Shown here piece by piece: positions 1 through 6,208 of a DNA stretch of 8,757 nt. This DNA comes from Lysobacterales bacterium (GTDB taxonomy: Bacteria; Pseudomonadota; Gammaproteobacteria; Xanthomonadales; Rhodanobacteraceae). Within the stretch, counting starts at the first letter, position 1. Every line of letters starts with the position of its first letter. The position numbers and the translations under genes are program-made. The notes under the pieces are model-generated. The model did no database searches. It worked only from the letters and a program-made list of their open reading frames with translations, and was not told the origin of the DNA. The stretch spans positions 1 through 8,757 of the forward strand of contig JAAFHE010000089.1 of NCBI GenBank assembly GCA_013298265.1, read 5' to 3'.

Positions 1-1200
1 TTTTTGCTGGCCGATGTCGCGGCGCTCGGCCAGCACGAAGCCTGAGAGATCGACCGGTGCCGCGTCGATCACGATCTGCCACAACCAGGCCAGGCAGGAC
101 TGGCGTTGCGCGCGCTCGGCGCTCTGCGCGCAGCGCTGGCGCAGTGCCGCGTTGTCGCGGTCGGGGATGTAGGGCAGGAACAGGCGCAGATGGCCGTCGG
201 CCACAAGGTCGGAAGGAATCAGCGGTACGCGCGCCAGCGCGTCGTGCACGCCGCTGCGCAGGCTTTCGTAGTGGGCGCTGCGCAGCCCCTCGTCGGCATC
301 GGCGTCGGCGAAATAGTCGTAACTGGCGATCAGCGCGAACTGCCGTACCGCCTTCTCCTGCAGGGAACCGAGTACTACCGTGCAGCTGATGAGCAGCATG
401 AACACGGCGGAGAACGTCCAGCGCGGCAGATTGCTTTCGAGCGAGAGCTGCACCGGCAGGATCAGGCGCTGTGCGAACAGCAGGCGCTGCAGCCGGACGA
501 AGCCTTCCACCAGCCGGCGCCGCCAGGTCGCGGCCGGCATCGGCCGCACGCGAGACAGCCACGCGCTGTCGAGCACGAGGGTTGGAAAGGCGATGCTGAA
601 AGTGAGCACGAGGAAGACATACGCGCCGATCTCGCCGGTGGGCTCCGCCTCCCAGCCGAACAGCCGCGACAGACCCATCGCAAGCAGCGTGAGTATCGAC
701 AGCAATCCACCGATCCACAGAACCGACAGCGCGACAAGGCTGACCAGCGCAAACACGATGGACGCAGCCTGGTCTGCCGCATCGATTGCGGCGTCGAGAT
801 CAACGATCGTACGACGGTGGTAGTCGCGCGTGATCGGACCGACGCTGCGGATGGCATCCCAGCGAATGCCGGCTGGAAACGCCGCCTTGAGTCCGATCAG
901 ACCTACCCAATAGGCGCGCACCGCCAGATGCAGCAGGAAGGCACCCGCCAGCGTCATGCTCAGGCCGCTGGCGAGCTGGAACGCCAGCGAGATCAGCAGG
1001 TGACGCTGCCCTTCGGCATGTACTTCGAGCTGCACCCAATGCCCGAACAGCCAGCCCGGCAGCGCGAGCAGGGCGAGCAGGCTGATGCCCGAGATAATCA
1101 GCTCCAGCTCGTCGGTGCGCTCGCGCAGGCTTTCGAAAGCGACGCGGCGCTGTTGCGAGGCCCGCGCGGAATCGCCGGCCGGATCTGCAGATTCACTCAC
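1..1200 (-). CDS. Multi-pass membrane protein of unknown function (3' end outside window)
   Basis: I do not recognise this protein. Reading the minus strand from a GTG at 1200 gives 400 uninterrupted codons up to the window edge. The same frame has a TAG at about 1234-1236, so the start must lie between; GTG at 1198-1200 is the best candidate, with only a weak GGA before it. The N-terminus is hydrophilic and charged (about residues 1-35, including SLRERTDELELI). Hydrophobic segments follow at about 36-57, 66-97, 142-176 (probably two helices), 187-211 and 261-280. Charged stretches such as RPMPAATWRRRLVEGF (about 219-234) separate some of them. After the last helix a long soluble region begins, probably outside the cytoplasm, with cysteines at about 358 and 368. 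It lies downstream of the small secreted-protein gene on the same strand and could be co-transcribed with it. The coding call is secure from codon bias and clean hydrophobic patterning; the function is unknown. Confidence 0.8.
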   Translation of the reverse strand, partial: MSESADPAGDSARASQQRRVAFESLRERTDELELIISGISLLALLALPGWLFGHWVQLEVHAEGQRHLLISLAFQLASGLSMTLAGAFLLHLAVRAYWVGLIGLKAAFPAGIRWDAIRSVGPITRDYHRRTIVDLDAAIDAADQAASIVFALVSLVALSVLWIGGLLSILTLLAMGLSRLFGWEAEPTGEIGAYVFLVLTFSIAFPTLVLDSAWLSRVRPMPAATWRRRLVEGFVRLQRLLFAQRLILPVQLSLESNLPRWTFSAVFMLLISCTVVLGSLQEKAVRQFALIASYDYFADADADEGLRSAHYESLRSGVHDALARVPLIPSDLVADGHLRLFLPYIPDRDNAALRQRCAQSAERAQRQSCLAWLWQIVIDAAPVDLSGFVLAERRDIGQQK

Positions 1201-1256
1201 GAGAGAAATTCCGGGACTCAGGACCCGGGAAGTCTAGACCGCGCGGCGGCCTGGTT

Positions 1257-1281
1257 GCGCCCGCCGCCTGGCGGCGGGCGC
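1257..1281 (-). terminator. Perfect GC inverted repeat, possible terminator or attenuator
   Basis: A perfect 12-base inverted repeat (GCGCCCGCCGCC and its complement) is separated by a single T. As RNA it would fold into an 11-bp stem with a 3-base loop. It lies 22 bases past the stop of the small secreted protein and 56 bases before the GTG of the membrane protein. No T-run follows on either strand, so intrinsic termination would be weak. It could equally slow transcription between the two genes or protect the upstream transcript's 3' end. Confidence 0.4.
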
Positions 1282-1303
1282 GAAGAACACGTCGTAGTAC
1301 TTC

Positions 1304-1669
1304 TCAGTCGCCCTTCGAAGCAGCCTGACAGCCCAGCAGATCACTGTCGTTGATGACCCAGGTGTCCTTGGTCGCGCACAGGCCCACGTCTGCGAGGATG
1401 CATTCGTCGCCGTCCTCGTCGACGACGCGGACATCGTAGGAGGCGCACGGGACGCCGGTCAGCGTGAAGGTTTCGCCGTTGCCGATGGTCTTGTTGCCAA
1501 GCTGGTCGGGACCCCATTCCCGCTCGCTGTGCGGTGCAAGATAGAACTCGTGAATCGCCCAGGACGACTTGTTGGTAATGACGACCTTGGAGTCATTCTC
1601 CGACGCAGAAGCGGCGGATGCAGCGAATACGGCAACGGCAGCCAGCGCAAAGCAAGTCATTTTGATCAC
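1304..1669 (-). CDS. Small secreted four-cysteine protein with acidic DEDGDE motif
   Basis: This 121-residue protein has a clear Sec signal peptide: a Lys near the N-terminus, a hydrophobic alanine-rich core (about 5-20) and a likely cleavage after SASA (about 22). The mature part of about 99 residues is acidic. It contains four cysteines (75, 90, 98, 114), enough for two disulfides, and an acidic DEDGDE run (84-89) that could bind a divalent cation. The pattern TNKSSWAIHEFYLAP ... EWGPDQLG ... YDVRVVDEDGDE resembles, from memory, small hypothetical proteins scattered through Proteobacteria, some labelled argininosuccinate lyase by mistake. The GTG at 1667-1669 is preferred over the ATG at 1658-1660 because a GGGGA lies 7 bases upstream of it. 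The product is probably periplasmic or secreted. The fold may be a beta-sandwich, and no enzymatic motif is visible. Function unknown. Confidence 0.8.
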   Translation of the reverse strand: MIKMTCFALAAVAVFAASAASASENDSKVVITNKSSWAIHEFYLAPHSEREWGPDQLGNKTIGNGETFTLTGVPCASYDVRVVDEDGDECILADVGLCATKDTWVINDSDLLGCQAASKGD

Positions 1670-1676
1670 GGTGTTT

Positions 1677-1681
1677 TCCCC
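1677..1681 (-). promoter_or_regulatory. Ribosome binding site deciding the GTG start at 1669
   Basis: On the minus strand GGGGA is followed by 7 bases (AAACACC) and then GTG. The nearby in-frame ATG at 1660 would be 16 bases away, which is too far, so the GTG is favoured and the signal peptide begins M-I-K-M. Confidence 0.6.
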
Positions 1682-1705
1682 ATTAGGCGCAACGTGCGCA
1701 GTCGC

Positions 1706-1734
1706 ATTGTTCGTCGCCGCGCAATCCCGCGCAA
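1706..1734 (-). promoter_or_regulatory. Weak sigma-70-like promoter candidate for the small secreted protein
   Basis: On the minus strand TTGCGC (1734-1729) and AACAAT (1711-1706) are separated by exactly 17 bases. The match to TTGACA/TATAAT is poor (3 of 6 and 4 of 6). Transcription would begin near 1699, giving a leader of about 30 bases that includes the GGGGA site. The spacing is right but the boxes are weak, so this is only a candidate. Confidence 0.22.
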
Positions 1735-1913
1735 TAGGCGAATTCCGTCACAGTTTGACGCGATTTAGCCCTACGCGCGGTGAGGGAAATCGCTGGCGGG
1801 AACGAACCGGGATGCGTGACCGACGCGCGCGCTCCAGCGAAGGCGACCTGCGTGGTCCGCTGGCTGAGCGGGGTGAGAATGGACGAGCCGGCACTCGACA
1901 CCCGGCCGGAAAC

Positions 1914-1940
1914 GACAAGGGCGCCAACGGCGCCCTCGTC
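1914..1940 (-). terminator. Stem-loop terminator of the desaturase gene
   Basis: Two 12-base arms flank a 3-base loop, starting 28 bases past the desaturase stop. On the minus strand the arms are GACGAGGGCGCC and GGCGCCCTTGTC, which pair along their full length through one G-U wobble. In plus-strand RNA the same position is an A-C mismatch. The hairpin is therefore better formed in the direction in which the desaturase is transcribed. The tail GTTTCC holds only a short T-run, so termination may be incomplete. Confidence 0.55.
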
Positions 1941-1968
1941 TTTCTGCATTGTGGATAATGCGCCGTTG

Positions 1969-3165
1969 TCAGTGCGCCGCGACCAGGGAGTAACCTTTGA
2001 GCCGCGCGGCGAAGTCCTGCAGCGAGCGGATACCGCTGGCCTCGGCCTCGCGACACCACTGCTTGAGGCCTTCGAGCATGGCTTCGCCGTTGCGGCTTTC
2101 CATGAGTTCGTGCAGACGGCCGCGATACTCCATGACGGTCGCCATGGTCGGACGCTGGCTGACCCACTGCCCCAGGCGTTCGCGCGCGTCGCTGTCGAGC
2201 CAGCGGCCGCCGCTGGACAGGGCTTTGCGCAGACGGCGCGGCATGTCCTTGAGGTTGCTGCCGGCCTGCGCCGCTTCCTCGCGCAGCGTCGGTCGGATGA
2301 CGCCACCGAAGTAGTCGGTCATGACCTGGAACTTGTGCGCGAGCAGCGCCTTGATGGTGTCGCTGTCCGGCAGATGCATGTTCGGCCGCACGTCCAGCGA
2401 CGGCGCCACGCGCAGCACCTTCGCCATGCCGACCAACTCGAAGCTCTTGATCGCCATCCAGCCGATGTCGAGCTCCCACTTGCGCAGGGCGAACTTGGAC
2501 GAGCTCGGGAAGGCGTGATGATTGTTGTGCAGCTCTTCGCCGCCGATGATCAGGCCCCACGGGGTCAGGTTCGTCGCGGTGTCGTTGCTTTCGAAGTTGC
2601 GATAACCCCACCAATGGCCGAGACCGTTGACGACGCCGGCTGCCCAGAACGGGATCCAGATCATCTGGCAGGCCCAGATCACGATGCCCCAGAGGCCGAA
2701 CAGCGCGAAGTTCAGGAACAGCATCAGGGTGGGGCCGACTTCCGGGATCGCCGAATAGACGCGGCGCTCGATCCAGTCGCTCGGTGTACCCAGGCCGTAC
2801 TTGTCCATCGTCTCGTCGTTGCGGCGTGCCTGGCGGTACAGGTCGACGCCGTCCCAGAGCACTTTCTTGATGCCGTAGATGACCGGGCTGTGCGGGTCTT
2901 CGTCGGTCTCGCACTTGGCGTGGTGCTTGCGATGGATCGCGACCCATTCCTTGGTGACCATGGCGGTCGAGAACCAGGTCCAGAAACGGAAGAAATGATT
3001 CAGCAGCGGATGGAAATCGACGCCGCGATGGGCCTGGCTGCGGTGCAGATACAGCGTGACCGAGAAGATCGTCAGCTGCGTGACGAGGAAGAAATACCCA
3101 ACCAACCACGGCCAGCTGGCCTGGGTCAGACCCCCAGTCAGAAATTCAGTGATGGCGTTAAACAT
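1969..3165 (-). CDS. desA: Membrane fatty-acid desaturase, DesA-type (delta-9 family)
   Basis: This 398-residue integral membrane di-iron desaturase probably introduces a cis double bond into saturated acyl chains, adjusting membrane fluidity. Three histidine boxes are intact: HRSQAH (41-46), HRKHH (78-82) and HNNHH (213-217). An extra conserved histidine occurs in NGLGH (180-184). Hydrophobic stretches at about 20-40, 54-72 and 145-180 fit the usual hairpin-forming membrane segments. The core run MVTKEWVAIHRKHHAKCE (69-86) and the C-terminal extension of about 160 residues closely resemble, from memory, Pseudomonas aeruginosa DesA, which acts on phospholipid acyl chains; length is typical. 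The ATG at 3163-3165 has no clear Shine-Dalgarno sequence (CTTAACCT precedes it), but the next Met is residue 69 and would lose the first box. The gene diverges from the ABC operon. The symbol rests on family similarity and substrate specificity is inferred. Confidence 0.9.
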   Translation of the reverse strand: MFNAITEFLTGGLTQASWPWLVGYFFLVTQLTIFSVTLYLHRSQAHRGVDFHPLLNHFFRFWTWFSTAMVTKEWVAIHRKHHAKCETDEDPHSPVIYGIKKVLWDGVDLYRQARRNDETMDKYGLGTPSDWIERRVYSAIPEVGPTLMLFLNFALFGLWGIVIWACQMIWIPFWAAGVVNGLGHWWGYRNFESNDTATNLTPWGLIIGGEELHNNHHAFPSSSKFALRKWELDIGWMAIKSFELVGMAKVLRVAPSLDVRPNMHLPDSDTIKALLAHKFQVMTDYFGGVIRPTLREEAAQAGSNLKDMPRRLRKALSSGGRWLDSDARERLGQWVSQRPTMATVMEYRGRLHELMESRNGEAMLEGLKQWCREAEASGIRSLQDFAARLKGYSLVAAH

Positions 3166-3350
3166 AGGTTAAGAAGCCGGCGAAGTGAGAAGGTTGAGCG
3201 AAGACTATACGCGACGACCTTTGTGGAGACTACGTGAAGCAATGCAAGTGCCAAGCGCGCAAACGTTCGTTTCTCCACCGACGCTGAACCGGCCCGATCC
3301 GAGCCTGCACCCTTGTGGCCTGTGCGGCGCATGGCCACAATCCGGGCCCT
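3166..3350. promoter_or_regulatory. Divergent promoter region between desaturase and ABC operon
   Basis: This 185-base gap must carry promoters for both directions. On the minus strand a TATAGT (about 3209-3204) lies roughly 40 bases before the desaturase ATG but has no good -35 partner. On the plus strand TTGTGG (3313-3318) and CACAAT (3336-3341) are 17 bases apart. They would place transcription almost on the GTG at 3351, leaving little or no leader. A short palindrome AAACG-TT-CGTTT (3261-3272) could be an operator. All three are weak pattern matches. Confidence 0.3.
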
Positions 3351-4100
3351 GTGACCGAGCCCGCCCCCGTCCCCGTGCTTTGCATCGACCGCATCACGCG
3401 CCGGCTCGCCGGGCGCGTCGCCGTCGACGCGCTGAGTCTCGCAGTCGTACGCGGCGAAGTGCTGGGTCTGCTTGGCGTCAACGGCGCCGGCAAGTCGACC
3501 ACGCTGCGCATGATCGCCGGCGTGCTCGCGCCTGACGAAGGCCGCGTGCTGCTCGACGGCGCAGACCTTTACGAACAGCCCGGCCTCGGTCGTCGTGGCA
3601 TCGGCTATCTGCCCGAGCGCGCGCCGCTGCATGCGGAGCTCAGTGTTACGGAATTCCTGGTGTTCTGCGGCCGCTTGCATGGACTGCCGCAGCGCGAGGC
3701 CGTGGCCGCGACGCAGCGTGAAATCGAGCGCTGCGATCTTGGCGAGGTACGGCAGCGCCTGATCGGACAGCTCTCCAAAGGCTTCCAGCAGCGCGTCGGC
3801 ATCGCGCAGGCTTTGCTGCATGCGCCGGCGCTGGTCGTGCTCGATGAACCGGCGTCGGGGCTCGATCCGGTCCAGTCGCTGCGCATGCGCGAACTCATTG
3901 CCGGTCTGCGCGACAACCATGCAGTCATCCTGTCCACACATCTGCTGGCCGAAGCGGAGGCCTGCTGCGACCGCATCGCCATCCTGCATCGCGGGCAATT
4001 GCGCCAGCTCGCGCCGGTCACCCCCGGCGAAACCGCGCGGCTGGAGCAGGTGTTCCTGCGCATCGCCGCCGACCTGGACCCGGCGGTCGCCGCCGCATGA
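3351..4100 (+). CDS. ABC transporter ATP-binding protein, GldA-like
   Basis: This 249-residue cytoplasmic ATPase would power the membrane complex formed with the next gene's permease. With the GTG at 3351 as start, Walker A is GVNGAGKST (42-50). The Q-loop region is IGYLPE (84-89), with Glu where many ABC proteins have Gln, as I recall for GldA/NatA-type proteins. The signature is LSKGF (141-145), Walker B is LVVLDEP (161-167, catalytic Glu166), and the H-loop His is at 197 in STH. All catalytic elements are present and length is normal for ABC-2 type exporters. An upstream in-frame GTG at 3315 would add 12 residues (ACAAHGHNPGP and so on) that do not look like family sequence. Neither GTG has a strong ribosome site, so the start is uncertain. 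The stop overlaps the permease ATG (ATGA), indicating translational coupling. The subfamily assignment rests on the downstream GldG-like partner. Confidence 0.88.
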   Translation: MTEPAPVPVLCIDRITRRLAGRVAVDALSLAVVRGEVLGLLGVNGAGKSTTLRMIAGVLAPDEGRVLLDGADLYEQPGLGRRGIGYLPERAPLHAELSVTEFLVFCGRLHGLPQREAVAATQREIERCDLGEVRQRLIGQLSKGFQQRVGIAQALLHAPALVVLDEPASGLDPVQSLRMRELIAGLRDNHAVILSTHLLAEAEACCDRIAILHRGQLRQLAPVTPGETARLEQVFLRIAADLDPAVAAA

Positions 4101-4852
4101 GCGCAAGCCTGATCCTCGCGCGGCACGAATGGCGGCGCCTGCGTGTGCAGGCCTGGTCCTGGGTCCTCATGGCCGGCGTCCTTGCGCTGCTCGCGTGGAT
4201 CTTTCTCGGCCGTCTCGACACGTTCCTGCGCCTGCAGGAAAGCACCGGCAACGCAGCCACGATCGGCGCGACCGCACAGGTCGCCGCACCGGTGCTCGGC
4301 TGGCTCGCGATCGTGCTGCTGGTGCTGGTCCCGATCCTCGGTTCGCGCACCATTGCGGGCGAACGACGCGCACATTCACTGAGTCTGCTGCTTGCCGCGG
4401 GTGTCGGCGACGGCGCAATCGCGATCGGCAAGTGGCTGGGCCTGTGGGGCTGGTTGCTGCTGCTGATCGCGCTGACGGCGCTGATGCCGCTGAGCCTGCT
4501 CGGCACGACCGAGCTGGATCTCGGCCGGCTCAGTGCGAACCTGCTTGCGCTGGCGCTGCATGCGGCGGCGCTGGCCGCCATCGCACTCTATGCCTCGAGC
4601 GTCACCACCCAGCCGGTACTGGCGACCGCGCTCGCACTGCTGATCAATGTGGTGCTCTGTGCCATCGACCTGGGCGCGCGTGCGGCCGGCGTCAGCCACA
4701 GTCTGATCAACTGGCTCGCCCTGCCGACGCATTTCGGCCCGCTGAGCGACGGCATCGTCGCGAGCGTCGATCTGGTCTGGTTCGGCCTCGTCACAGCGGT
4801 GTTCCTCGCCCTGAGCGCGCGCCAGATCGGCAGCCTGCGGAGCGCGGACTGA
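4097..4852 (+). CDS. ABC-2 type permease, GldF-like
   Basis: This 251-residue inner-membrane protein would form the membrane domain driven by the preceding ATPase, probably as a homodimer since no second permease is present. About six helices are visible: 20-38, 65-82, 113-136, 145-168, 172-193 and 222-241. After helix 2 comes LGSRTIAGERRAHSLSLLL (81-99), which matches the conserved cytoplasmic motif of ABC-2/GldF permeases where an E-R/E-x-x-G/H-T/S-L stretch contacts the ATPase. The N-terminal ARHEWRRL is the typical amphipathic start before helix 1. The ATG overlaps the ATPase stop by four bases and its own TGA overlaps the next ATG (TGATG). Substrate is unknown. In Bacteroidetes GldF serves gliding motility and secretion, but homologues also occur in non-gliding bacteria, so motility should not be assumed. 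Confidence 0.85.
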   Translation: MSASLILARHEWRRLRVQAWSWVLMAGVLALLAWIFLGRLDTFLRLQESTGNAATIGATAQVAAPVLGWLAIVLLVLVPILGSRTIAGERRAHSLSLLLAAGVGDGAIAIGKWLGLWGWLLLLIALTALMPLSLLGTTELDLGRLSANLLALALHAAALAAIALYASSVTTQPVLATALALLINVVLCAIDLGARAAGVSHSLINWLALPTHFGPLSDGIVASVDLVWFGLVTAVFLALSARQIGSLRSAD

Positions 4853-6204
4853 TGCGCGGCGGATTCGGGCGTCTCGTCCATGCGCTGCTGTGTCTCGCCC
4901 TGGCGGGACTGGTCGGCTTCCTGAGTACACGCTTTGGTTTCCGCAGCGACTGGAGCGCGGCGCGGGGCGCCTCACTGGCGCCGCAAAGCGTGCAGTTGCT
5001 TGAGCGGCTCGACGCATCCGTCGACGTGATTTCCTACGCGGGCGACGGCGGCACCTTGCGCCAGGCCATCGCGGCCTTCGTCGCGCGCTATCGCGAATAC
5101 AAGCCGGACATCACGCTGCAGTTCGTCGATCCGGCGGCGGATCCTGCGGCGATGCGCGCGCTCGGCGTGCGCGTCGATGGCGAGATCGAGCTGCGCTACC
5201 GCGGCCGCAGCGAACGCGTGCAGCGGCTCACCGAACAGGAATTCTCCAACGCGCTGCTGCGCCTGTCGCGCACGCAGGAGCGCATGGTCGCGTTCCTCTC
5301 CGGCGACGGCGAACGCAAGCCCGACGGCAGCGCCAACGCCGACCTCGGCCAGTTCACCGCGCTGCTGCTCGCCCAGGGCGTGCGTTGCGTGCCGTTGGTG
5401 CTGGGCAGCGGTGCGCGCATTCCCGACAACACGGACCTGCTCGTCATCGCCAACCCGCGCAGTACGATCGCCGCGCCGGTCGTGGCCGAGATCATCGACT
5501 GGGTCGAACGCGGCGGTGCCTTGCTATGGCTGGTCGAGCCTGATGAAAGTGCCGGCCTTGAAGCCCTGGCCGATACCCTGTCGGTGCGTGTGCTGCCGGG
5601 GCTGCTCGTCGACGGCAGCGGTGCGAGCCTGGGCCTGGGTGATCCGAGTTTCGTCGCACTCAGCCAGTATCCGGATCACGCGATCACGCGCGGTCTTGAG
5701 CAGACCACCCTGCTGCCGCAGGCGGTCGCGCTGGCGCAACTGACCAAACCACGCTGGCAGGTACAGCCGCTGCTGCGCAGCAGCGCGCAGAGCTGGAGCG
5801 AAACCGGTGTGATGCCCAAGGCCGGCGAATCTACCGCGACGATCCGCTTCGACGCGGATATCGACGAAATGCGCGGCCCGCTCGATCTTGCGTTTGCATT
5901 GCAGCGCCTGTCGCCGCGGCCGGACCGGCGCGAACAGCGTGCGGTCGTCATCGGCGACGGCGATTTCGTGTCCAACCAGTTCCTCGGCAACGGCGGCAAC
6001 CGCGAACTCGGCCAACGCGTCTTCAACTGGCTGCTGGCCGACGATGCGCTGATCGAAGTGCCCGACCGCGGCGCGCCCGACCGGCTGATCCGGATGTCGC
6101 AGGCGCGCCTGAGCGTGATCGGCGTCGGACTGCTGATCGGGCTGCCGATGGTGCTCGTGCTCGCCGGCGGCGGGATCGCCTGGCGCCGGCGCCGGCGGCG
6201 CTGA
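4852..6204 (+). CDS. GldG-like ABC auxiliary protein (ABC_transp_aux type)
   Basis: This 450-residue protein is anchored at both ends: an N-terminal helix (about 6-24) and a C-terminal helix (about 420-444) followed by six arginines, which should keep the tail in the cytoplasm. The domain between is presumably periplasmic. After helix 1 comes FRSDWSAARGASLAP (29-43), matching the family's R-x-D-W/L-T-x-x-x-x-x-S-L-S motif, then a segment ending DASVDVISY. FLSGDGERKP (about 146-155) and the later region with LVIANP and GGALLWLVEP resemble the GIFT/GldG core, which binds an unknown ligand. Late in the protein, VVIGDGDFVSNQF is also typical of the family. It is somewhat shorter than many GldG proteins. 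The ATG is fixed by a 1-base overlap with the permease stop. The same frame stays open for 1032 bases upstream, but that stretch lies over the permease and ATPase and is not protein-like. It probably couples ATPase motion to an envelope task. Confidence 0.85.
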   Translation: MRGGFGRLVHALLCLALAGLVGFLSTRFGFRSDWSAARGASLAPQSVQLLERLDASVDVISYAGDGGTLRQAIAAFVARYREYKPDITLQFVDPAADPAAMRALGVRVDGEIELRYRGRSERVQRLTEQEFSNALLRLSRTQERMVAFLSGDGERKPDGSANADLGQFTALLLAQGVRCVPLVLGSGARIPDNTDLLVIANPRSTIAAPVVAEIIDWVERGGALLWLVEPDESAGLEALADTLSVRVLPGLLVDGSGASLGLGDPSFVALSQYPDHAITRGLEQTTLLPQAVALAQLTKPRWQVQPLLRSSAQSWSETGVMPKAGESTATIRFDADIDEMRGPLDLAFALQRLSPRPDRREQRAVVIGDGDFVSNQFLGNGGNRELGQRVFNWLLADDALIEVPDRGAPDRLIRMSQARLSVIGVGLLIGLPMVLVLAGGGIAWRRRRRR

Positions 6205-6208
6205 CCTG

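Larger units (their letters stand above)
1670..1968. other. Intergenic region between desaturase and small secreted protein
   Basis: These 299 bases have no convincing gene; the open frames crossing them lack family resemblance. The region holds the desaturase terminator at 1914-1940, the weak promoter at 1706-1734, and a short inverted repeat CGTCA-N5-TGACG at 1746-1760. The octamer CGCGCAAT occurs twice, separated by two bases (about 1719-1736). On the minus strand TGTGA-N6-TCGCC (about 1738-1753) half-resembles the Crp/Clp consensus TGTGA-N6-TCACA. The right half matches only 3 of 5 positions, so no binding site is claimed. Confidence 0.5.

Noticed and set aside
106..1353. Plus-strand open frame of 415 codons
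   Set aside because: It is antisense to the membrane-protein gene and the end of the small secreted-protein gene. Its translation is rich in Gln, Arg, His and Asp without hydrophobic or domain patterning, as expected of the complement of a GC-rich membrane-protein gene.
1738..1753. Possible Crp/Clp site on the minus strand (TGTGA-N6-TCGCC)
   Set aside because: Only the left half is consensus and the right half matches 3 of 5 positions; chance matches this good are common.
1748..3109. Minus-strand open frame of 453 codons in a second frame over the desaturase
   Set aside because: It is an out-of-frame shadow of the desaturase, with an Arg/Gly/Pro-rich low-complexity translation.
1780..3237. 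Plus-strand open frame of 485 codons
   Set aside because: It is antisense to the desaturase, whose three histidine boxes make the minus-strand reading certain; the plus-strand translation matches nothing recognisable.
3138..4106. Minus-strand open frame of 322 codons
   Set aside because: It is antisense to the ABC ATPase, whose Walker and signature motifs are intact on the plus strand.
3820..4851. Upstream extension of the GldG-like frame, giving 794 codons in total to 6204
   Set aside because: The stretch overlaps the ATPase end and the whole permease in another frame, and its translation is Arg/Ala/Pro-rich with no domain. The real start is the ATG at 4852, which overlaps the permease stop and begins a proper membrane anchor.
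6182..6193. Perfect 12-base palindrome GGCGCCGGCGCC
   Set aside because: It lies in the codons for the Arg-rich C-terminus of the GldG-like protein and is readily explained by repeated CGC/CGG arginine codons; no regulatory role is supported.
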